Positions 50,355 to 55,837 of a stretch of DNA of 55,837 nucleotides are shown here, piece after piece. Below the pieces are notes generated by a model that saw nothing but the letters and a program-made list of their open reading frames with translations, did no database searches and was not told where the DNA came from. Origin of the DNA: Holophagales bacterium (GTDB lineage: Bacteria > Acidobacteriota > Thermoanaerobaculia > UBA5066); NCBI GenBank assembly GCA_016716705.1, contig JADJVF010000027.1, positions 1 to 55,837 on the forward strand, in the 5' to 3' direction. The translations under genes were made by a program, and so were the position numbers. Each line of letters begins with the position of its first letter. Position 1 is the first letter of the stretch.

Positions 50355-51404
50355 TTCCGCCCCTCGGCGAGGCTCTTCTCGACGCTCGCGCGAAGGAGGT
50401 CCGAGGCACCCCGCTTCATCACGAGGAGACCGTCGGGAGAGTCGACCACGACGACGTCGGAGAGACCGAGGAGCCGGACGGGCCGGTCACCGGCCAGGAT
50501 GAGGTTCCCCGATCCACCCTCCTCGATGGCCGGACCCGACAGGACGGAACGGCCACTCGCCCCCCCGCGGAACTCGAGGACCGCCTCCCAGGAGCCGAGG
50601 TCGCTCCAGCCGCACGCGGAACGGACCGTCCTCACGGCGGCGGCCTTCTCCATGACTGCGTAGTCGATCGAGATCGACCGGCAGGCGCGAAACGCCGCGT
50701 CGAAGCCGGCGCTGTCGCCCGCGAGACGGGCCGCCCAGGCCGCGCGCATGGAGGCGAGGACGTCGGGGCAGAGCCGCTCCATCTCGGAGAAGAGGAACCG
50801 GACCGAGAAGGCGAAGATCCCGGCGTTCCAATAGTGGTTCCCGGAAACGGCGTAGCGCTCGGCGTCCGCCAGCGGCGGCTTCTCGACGAAGCGGACGACC
50901 TCGCGGACCCCGGGCGACGTCTCCCGCCCCGCCTCGAGGTAGCCGAAGCCGGTCTCGGGGCGCGACGGGGGAATTCCGAGCGTCAGGAACGCGTCCCCGG
51001 CGCGGGCGCTCTCGACGGCCAGGGAGAGGGCGCGGTGGAACTCGTCGGCATCCTGGACCGCCTGGTCCGACGGCAGGACGACGAGGACGGCGTCGGGGTC
51101 CTCTTCCGACACGGCGAGCGCGGCCAGGGCGATGGCCGGCGCCGTGTTCCTCCGCTCGGGCTCGAGGACGAGACGGCCCCCGGAAAGGCCAGGGAACTCC
51201 CGCCCGAGGTGGGGAGCGTGCGACGCCCGGGCAGAGAAGAGGACGTTGTCCTCCCCAGTGACGCGGGCGGCCCGGTCGAACGTCTCCCGGAGGAGAGAGG
51301 CCTTTCCCCGAGAGAGGGAGGAACGGCTTCGGGCGGTCGTCGGTGGAGAGGGGCCAGAGGCGGGTGCCGCTCCCGCCGGCGAGGATCAGTGCACGAACGG
51401 TCAT
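50351..51404 (-). CDS. manC: Mannose-1-phosphate guanylyltransferase, one frameshift
   Basis: Starts at ATG 51404: MTVRALILAGGSGTRLWPLS, then DRPKPFLPL. At about 51303 an extra G (AAAGGCC) shifts the frame; dropping it gives ASLLRETFDRAARVTGEDNVLFSARASH, joining the rest: VLVVLPSDQAVQDADEF, FGYLEAG, VVRFVEKPPLADAERY, HYWNAGIFAF, and ending SLAEGRK. Repaired length 350 residues: the short GDP-mannose pyrophosphorylase without an isomerase domain. Provides GDP-mannose for the polysaccharide genes beside it. It overlaps murB as ATGA. Confidence 0.85.
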
Positions 51405-52339
51405 CGTGGGGATTCTACGGAGCGGTGGTCGCCGCGGTTGGTGACGAAGCGCCCGAGGTCTTCCACTTCCGGCAGGAGGTCGACCCCGAAGCGGTCCCGA
51501 ACCGCGTCGCGCATCCGCGCCATCAGCTGCCTCACGTCGGCCGCCGTGGCGCCTCCACTGTTCACGATGACGTTCGCGTGGCGCTCGGAGACCTCGGCCC
51601 CGCCCACGCGAAGGCCCTTCAGCCCGCACGCTTCCAGGAGCCGCCCGGCGTGGTCTCCCGGTGGGTTCTTGAAAACCGAACCTGCGTTCGGTTTTACCGG
51701 AAGTGCCTTCTTCCGCTTCTCCCGGACCTCTGCGAGAGAGGCGTCGATCTCCTCCCGCCCCGCCGGCCGGAGGCGGAGTCTCGCCGCCGCCACGACGTCG
51801 TCCCCCTCGCAGAGGGCCGACCACCGGTAGCCATGCGGGATGGTCCCGGCCGGGACGACCCGGATCTCGCCGACCCGCGAGACCACCGTCACCTCCTCGA
51901 GGAGGTCGAAGATCTCGATCCCGTAGGCACCCGCGTTGATCCGCACCGCTCCGCCGACCGAGGACGGGATGCCCGAGAGCCTCTCCGTCCCCGACAGCCC
52001 CGCATTGCGGGCGGTCACCGCGAGCGACATCAGCGAAGCGCCGCCTCCGGCCCGCACGAGCGGCGTCTCGATCGAGACCTCCGCCAGCTCGCCCGACAGG
52101 GCGAAGACGACGGCATCGAGCCCCTCGTCGGGGACGAGGACGTTCGACCCCTTCCCGAGCGGAATGGCCGGCAGCCTCTCTGCCCTGGCCCACCCCAGAA
52201 GCGCGGCGAGCGCCGCCACGTCGTCGACCTCGGCAAAGAACCGGGCCGGGCCGCCGATCCGCCACGTCGTCCGCGGAGCGAGGGGTTCCCCGGACCGCAG
52301 CCGCAGGCGAAATCCCGTCAATGGCAGGGTGTCGATCAC
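51401..52339 (-). CDS. murB: UDP-N-acetylenolpyruvoylglucosamine reductase
   Basis: 312 residues from GTG 52339. FAD-dependent enzyme of peptidoglycan precursor synthesis. NTTWRIGGPARF-like N-terminus (RTTWRIGGPARFFAEVDD), PLGKGSNVLVPDEGLD, LSGIPSSVGGAVRINAGAYG, and the proton-donor Ser in PNAGSVFKNPPGDHAGRLLEACGLKG. It overlaps both pgpA and manC by four bases. Confidence 0.95.
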   Translation of the reverse strand: MIDTLPLTGFRLRLRSGEPLAPRTTWRIGGPARFFAEVDDVAALAALLGWARAERLPAIPLGKGSNVLVPDEGLDAVVFALSGELAEVSIETPLVRAGGGASLMSLAVTARNAGLSGTERLSGIPSSVGGAVRINAGAYGIEIFDLLEEVTVVSRVGEIRVVPAGTIPHGYRWSALCEGDDVVAAARLRLRPAGREEIDASLAEVREKRKKALPVKPNAGSVFKNPPGDHAGRLLEACGLKGLRVGGAEVSERHANVIVNSGGATAADVRQLMARMRDAVRDRFGVDLLPEVEDLGRFVTNRGDHRSVESPR

Positions 52340-52881
52340 GACAGGAAGAACGCGGCGGCGCCCGCCAGGATTCCGGCGAACACCCCGGCCAGGAGGTCGT
52401 CAACCATCACTCCCCACCCGCCCGGCAGAGACTGGAGCCGGTCGATCGGGCCGGGCTTGAGGATGTCGAAGGCGCGAAAGAGCCCGAAGGCGAGGACGAC
52501 GAGGCCCCAGCGCAGGGGATCCGCCGCCCCTGCGGGCAGCACCGCGTGGAGGCCGACGAGTGCGATCGACTGCCCGGCGATCTCGTCGACGACGATCTCG
52601 CCGGGGTCCTTCCTGCCCCGCAGCGCCGCGACCCGCCCGGCCACGGGGACTCCCACCAACACCGAGACGCCCGCCAGTCCCGCAACCCCAATCAGCCCAA
52701 CCACGTGGAACAGGCCTTCTCCGACGACAACCGCCAGGAGACTCCCCCAGGTTCCGGGGGCCTTCGGCAACAGGCCCGCCCCGAACCCGGTCGCCAGGAA
52801 GGCCGCCAGGGGCGCCCTCCGGAAGACCTCCCTCCAAGGAACCTCTTGCGCCGCGGACGGCTCCGCGCTAGCGTCTGCCAC
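52336..52881 (-). CDS. pgpA: Phosphatidylglycerophosphatase A
   Basis: 181 residues from GTG 52881, chosen because AAGGGGAG lies at proper spacing before it; the frame is open to an earlier GTG at 52923 lacking such a site. Motifs: LATGFGAGLLPKAPGTWGSLLAVVVG, DPGEIVVDEIAGQSIALVG, and DILKPGPIDRLQSLPGGWGVMVDDLLAG, with the metal-binding acidic residues. Four membrane helices. Dephosphorylates PGP to phosphatidylglycerol. First gene of the minus-strand operon. Confidence 0.9.
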   Translation of the reverse strand: MADASAEPSAAQEVPWREVFRRAPLAAFLATGFGAGLLPKAPGTWGSLLAVVVGEGLFHVVGLIGVAGLAGVSVLVGVPVAGRVAALRGRKDPGEIVVDEIAGQSIALVGLHAVLPAGAADPLRWGLVVLAFGLFRAFDILKPGPIDRLQSLPGGWGVMVDDLLAGVFAGILAGAAAFFLS

Positions 52882-52953
52882 GTCTCCCCTTCGATCGGGC
52901 CGCCGCGGCGCTCGAGAGGACACTAACTGTCCGCGCGCCCGCCACCCGATTCC

Positions 52954-52959
52954 TATAAT
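52954..52959 (+). promoter_or_regulatory. -10 box of recA
   Basis: A perfect TATAAT, 33 bases before the recA ATG. No good -35 hexamer is visible at the usual distance and I see no LexA-like palindrome, so how recA is controlled is unclear. Confidence 0.6.
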
Positions 52960-52991
52960 CCGTCCTCTTCACGCAGAAAGCGAGGATCCGA

Positions 52992-54041
52992 ATGCCTCCC
53001 ATCGAGAAGGAAAAGCTCAAGGCCCTGGAGCAGGCGCTCCAGCAGATCGACCGCCAGTTCGGCAAGGGCGCCCTCGTCCGCCTCGGCGACAAGCCGCAGG
53101 AAGCGATCCAGGCGATCTCGACCGGCTCCATCAACCTCGACGCCGCCCTCGGCATCGGGGGCGTGCCGCGCGGCCGCGTCACAGAGATCTACGGCCCCGA
53201 ATCGTCGGGCAAGACGACCCTGACGCTCCACATCATCGCCGAGGCCCAGCGGCTCGGCGGCCTCGCCGCCTTCATCGACGCCGAGCACGCCCTCGACGCC
53301 GAGTACGCCAAGAAGCTCGGGGTCGACATCGAGAACCTGATGGTCTCCCAGCCCGACTCCGGCGAGCAGGCGCTCGAGATCGCCGAGGCGCTCGTCCGCT
53401 CCGCCGCCGTCGACATCGTCGTCATCGACTCCGTCGCGGCCCTCGTCCCGAAGGCCGAGCTGGAAGGCGAGATGGGCGACGCGATGGTGGGCCTGCAGGC
53501 GCGCCTCATGTCGCAGGCGCTCCGCAAGCTCACCGCCGTCGTCTCCAAGTCGGGCACCTGCCTCATCTTCATCAACCAGATCCGCGAAAAGATCGGCGTC
53601 ATGTTCGGCAACCCCGAGACGACGACGGGCGGCCGCGCCCTGAAGTTCTACTCCTCGGTCCGCCTCGACATCCGCCGGATCAACTCCATCAAGGACGGCG
53701 ACGCGGTCGTCGGCAGCCGCACCAAGGTCAAGGTCGTCAAGAACAAGGTCGCCCCGCCGTTCAAGGTCGCCGAGTTCGACATCGGCTACGGCGAAGGGAT
53801 CTCCAAGACGGGCGAGCTGATCGACCTCGGAGTCGAGCACAAGATCGTCGAGAAGAGCGGCGCCTGGTTCAGCTACGGCGACCTCCGGATCGGCCAGGGC
53901 CGCGAGAACACCAAGGCCTGGCTCCGCGACAACCCCGACGTCGCCCTCGAGATCGAGAACAAGATCCGCGAGAAGCTCGGGATCGGTCCGGTCGAGCCGC
54001 CCCCGCCCGCCGTCGCGGCGCCGGAGGGGAAGAAGAAGTAA
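52992..54041 (+). CDS. recA: Recombinase RecA
   Basis: 349 residues. Walker A EIYGPESSGKTTLTLHIIAEAQ, DAEHALDAEYAKKLGVDIENL, Walker B DIVVIDSVAALVPKAE, L2 loop region NPETTTGGRALKFYSSVRLDIR, and C-terminal acidic-free tail EPPPPAVAAPEGKKK. Promotes homologous pairing and the SOS response. ATG 52992 follows a GAGGATCC region. It is a single gene with its own terminator and no recX downstream. Confidence 0.98.
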   Translation: MPPIEKEKLKALEQALQQIDRQFGKGALVRLGDKPQEAIQAISTGSINLDAALGIGGVPRGRVTEIYGPESSGKTTLTLHIIAEAQRLGGLAAFIDAEHALDAEYAKKLGVDIENLMVSQPDSGEQALEIAEALVRSAAVDIVVIDSVAALVPKAELEGEMGDAMVGLQARLMSQALRKLTAVVSKSGTCLIFINQIREKIGVMFGNPETTTGGRALKFYSSVRLDIRRINSIKDGDAVVGSRTKVKVVKNKVAPPFKVAEFDIGYGEGISKTGELIDLGVEHKIVEKSGAWFSYGDLRIGQGRENTKAWLRDNPDVALEIENKIREKLGIGPVEPPPPAVAAPEGKKK

Positions 54042-54068
54042 CCCCTCGGAAACAGCAACGGTTTGACG

Positions 54069-54097
54069 CGGGGCGGGCCTTCGGGCCCGCCCCGTTT
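54069..54097 (+). terminator. Rho-independent terminator of recA
   Basis: An 11-bp perfect stem CGGGGCGGGCC / GGCCCGCCCCG (54069-54079 with 54084-54094), a TTCG tetraloop, then TTTCATTT. Very strong. Confidence 0.92.
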
Positions 54098-54241
54098 CAT
54101 TTGATACGCCATGCACGAGCTTCGACCAGGGGGGCGGGGACGGGGCGGGGATCGGGAACCGTCCGGGGAGACCGGGGAGACGAGGAGGATTGCCAACCCA
54201 TTTCATCGTGCCAAGCGAGTCGCGGGCGCGAGGGGTGTCCC

Positions 54242-54735
54242 ACGGCGACCGCTGCGCGCGGGCGACCCGCATCGGCCCCGCTGCGCGGGCCGCCGGGGCG
54301 AGCGCAAACGCCTCGCTTCGCTCGTTGCACGCGCGCGCTCGCCTGATCCGGCGGCCTGCTCGCGGCACCGTGCGGGGCCCCGCCCGTGCTCACACGTCGC
54401 TCGCGGGACACCCCTCCCCCCGCTCGGATCCCCGTCCAAGCCCCAAACGGGCGCAAGCCCCCAAATTGGTGTCAGGTCTTGATTTTCCACCATACGGGTG
54501 CGCGGCCGCCGACGGCGGCTCCCCGCAGATAGCTGAAGCTCGCCGGCCGCGGGCGGGGCGGTTCGTCTCGCGAGCCGCCCCCGAGCACGCACGGGGACCC
54601 GCTCGAGTTCGCGAGGACCGGGCGGGGATCAGGCCCGCGCGCGTGTTTGACGAGCGCAGCGAGGAGTTCGCGCGGGCCCCCCGCCCGGCCGCAGAGAACT
54701 CGGAAGCGGGTCGGGCGCGCGCAGCAGGCGGCCGA
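54242..54735. repeat. Non-coding element with long imperfect inverted arms
   Basis: The left arm (~54242-54405), read on the minus strand, aligns with the right arm (~54569-54735), read on the plus strand, with small gaps. Shared blocks in order include GAGCACG, GATCAGGC, GCGCGCGTG, ACGAGCG-AGCGAGG, GCGGGTCG and GCGCGCAGC. The centre (54406-54568) holds a short AT-rich motif TGTCAGGTCTTGATTTTCCA (54470-54489) flanked by GGTG and CACC. No credible gene occupies the 838 bases between recA and the next gene. Alignment is by eye; arm limits are approximate. Confidence 0.65.
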
Positions 54736-54793
54736 GAGACGTACCGCCCCGCTCGCGGCCCCCTGTCGAAGCGACGTGGTGGTGAAGCTGGAT

Positions 54794-54820
54794 CTCTCCC
54801 GTCTCTCCCGTCTCTCCCGT
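54794..54820 (+). repeat. Three tandem copies of CTCTCCCGT
   Basis: 9-bp unit repeated exactly three times, followed by a degenerate fourth copy. Located 60 bases before the last gene; too short and unspaced for a CRISPR. Confidence 0.85.
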
Positions 54821-54880
54821 CTTCTCCTCTTCGCGACGCCGGTCGCCGACACGCAACTCCCCGTCCGCGTATAACTGCAG

Positions 54881-55837
54881 GTGATGCTGTCTCTCCTCTC
54901 TTTGGCGCTTGCTTCGGCGCTCGCCCCGGCCCTCGCCACCCCTCCGGAAAGGCCTCACCTGACCCCGTGGGTCGTCGTCCGTCCGGCCGGAACCGCGCCG
55001 GCCGCCTCGGGTTCCGCCCCGCACACGCTCTCGGTGAACGCCCCCGGCCTCCTCGTCGAGGTCCGGGCAGCCGAGATCGGAGAGGCCGGGACCGCCGACC
55101 GGATCCGCCGCCTCTTCGAGGACACCCGGGCCGCGGGCCGCAGGACCGGCCTCCTGGTGGAGCTGCCGGAGGTGAACGTCCCCGAGAACGCCCGCGAGGC
55201 CGAGGCCGTCACGGCCGACTCGCTGGTGCCCGGCCTCGGCGCCCTCCTCGGGGCGGCGCAGGGGGCCGACCTTTTCGTTCTCTCCCTGCCCGACCTGTCC
55301 GGGGACATCCGCCCGCGCCGGTATCTCCTGATGAAAGCCGCCGCGATCGTCAGGTCCCGGAGCCCCTCCTCGCGCATTGCAGCTCTCTTCCACCAGCCGG
55401 CGGGCGGCGGGCTCTTCCCGCCCGGGGCCAAGGACCTGCTCTCCGAGGAGGCGGCCGCGTTCGTCGACCTCCTCGGCCTCGACCTCGACGACGTGACGAC
55501 GACGCCCGAGACCGTCCGAGAGGCCGCCGACGGTCTCTCGTTCGCACGCCCGCTCCTCGTCACCGCGCCGGAGGTCGCGGGCGCCGGCGCGCTCCTCGAC
55601 CTCGCGGCGCGTTTCTCCGGGGTCGATGCCCCGATCGTCGCGCCGCCCCGCTCGCCGACCCGTCGGCGGTGCCGCTCCTCGACCGCTTCGGCGTCCTCCT
55701 GGACGGCGACGTGAACCGCGACGGCCGGAGGCGCGTCCGCCCGGACGCGCCCGAAGGGAAGGCGCGTCCGTTTTCCGGTTCGCGAAAGGGATCGACCTCG
55801 GCGGCGTCGTCCTCGTGACCGGCGCCGACGCCTCGGG
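54881..55837 (+). CDS. Unrecognised secreted protein, frameshifted and cut by window edge
   Basis: Starts at ATG 54881 or 54884. The N-terminus MMLSLLSLALASALAPALAT is a signal peptide. I do not recognise the family. The mature part has alternating beta/alpha character (GLLVEVRAAEIGEAGTADRIRRLFEDT, GADLFVLSLPDLSG, ALFHQPAGGGLFPPG, FVDLLGLDLDDV), perhaps a TIM-barrel-like hydrolase. Two one-base shifts are needed near the end: about 55645 (then PLADPSAVPLLDRFGVLLDGDVNRDG) and about 55775 (then FRFAKGIDLGGVVLVTGADAS). The gene continues past the right edge. Confidence 0.6.

Noticed and set aside
50834..54346. A 1,170-codon plus-strand frame spanning manC, murB, pgpA and recA
   Set aside because: It crosses genes on both strands and reads recA in the wrong frame; no domain is visible.
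54794..54820. Tandem CTCTCCCGT units considered as a CRISPR array
   Set aside because: Units are only 9 bases, contiguous, with no spacers and no cas genes.
54042..54880. Open frames in the recA-downstream gap as genes
   Set aside because: They are Arg/Ala-rich, occur on both strands over inverted-repeat arms and show no motif or ribosome-binding site.

Overview
The window is a GC-rich (roughly 70%) bacterial chromosomal segment with dense coding and many 1-8 bp gene overlaps. The gene content suggests an Acidobacteriota-like bacterium, perhaps of the Thermoanaerobaculia/Holophagae type: a DUF2911 protein, a PIG-L deacetylase beside a sodium:solute symporter, an OmcA/MtrC + DmsE-type + MtrB-like trio, a beta-propeller histidine kinase and a bacterial cyclic-2,3-diphosphoglycerate synthetase homologue. 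This is inferred from protein families; there is no rRNA here to prove it. No tRNA, rRNA or CRISPR array was seen.

Layout. 1-7 kb: an edge-truncated membrane protein, a secreted DUF2911 protein, then (minus strand) a PIG-L deacetylase, a previously uncalled 47-residue membrane protein and an SSS symporter, apparently translationally coupled. 7-16.4 kb: glycogen debranching enzyme (frameshifted), secreted metalloprotease, a DUF4442/nitronate monooxygenase pair, the tRNA t6A enzyme TsaC/Sua5, a membrane SpoIIE-type phosphatase and a cDPGS-like P-loop protein. 16.4-25.4 kb: a one-piece propeller/histidine kinase (two frameshifts), a four-gene MacAB-type ABC export operon and a glycosyltransferase. 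25.4-26.2 kb: an eroded group II intron reverse transcriptase ending at an 18-C tract. 26.2-31.1 kb: a complete porin-cytochrome operon (decaheme MtrC-like, decaheme MtrA/DmsE-like, MtrB-like barrel), implying electron transfer across the outer membrane. 31.3-34.7 kb: a TANGO2/NRDE protein, an unknown coiled-coil protein and a Ser/Thr kinase fused to a degenerate receiver. 34.8-41.4 kb: the yceD-rpmF-plsX-fabH-fabD-(ybaK)-fabG-acpP-fabF lipid operon. 41.5-46.1 kb: three glycosyltransferases and a polyprenyl-phosphate sugar transferase, the start of an exopolysaccharide cluster that stops abruptly at a 23-bp perfect palindrome. 46.2-52.9 kb: a tightly overlapping minus-strand operon pgpA-murB-manC-moxR-DUF58-tgpA. 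53-54 kb: recA with a strong terminator. 54.1-54.9 kb: a non-coding element with long imperfect inverted arms. The window ends in an unrecognised secreted protein that is frameshifted and cut by the edge.

A recurring feature is single-base frameshifts, mostly in short G/C runs, in genes that are otherwise well conserved (glgX twice, DUF4442, the histidine kinase twice, one glycosyltransferase, tgpA, manC, the last gene). Almost all are repaired by removing or adding one base, which restores full-length family members. This looks more like residual assembly or sequencing error than gene decay, except for the reverse-transcriptase remnant, which has also lost internal segments.
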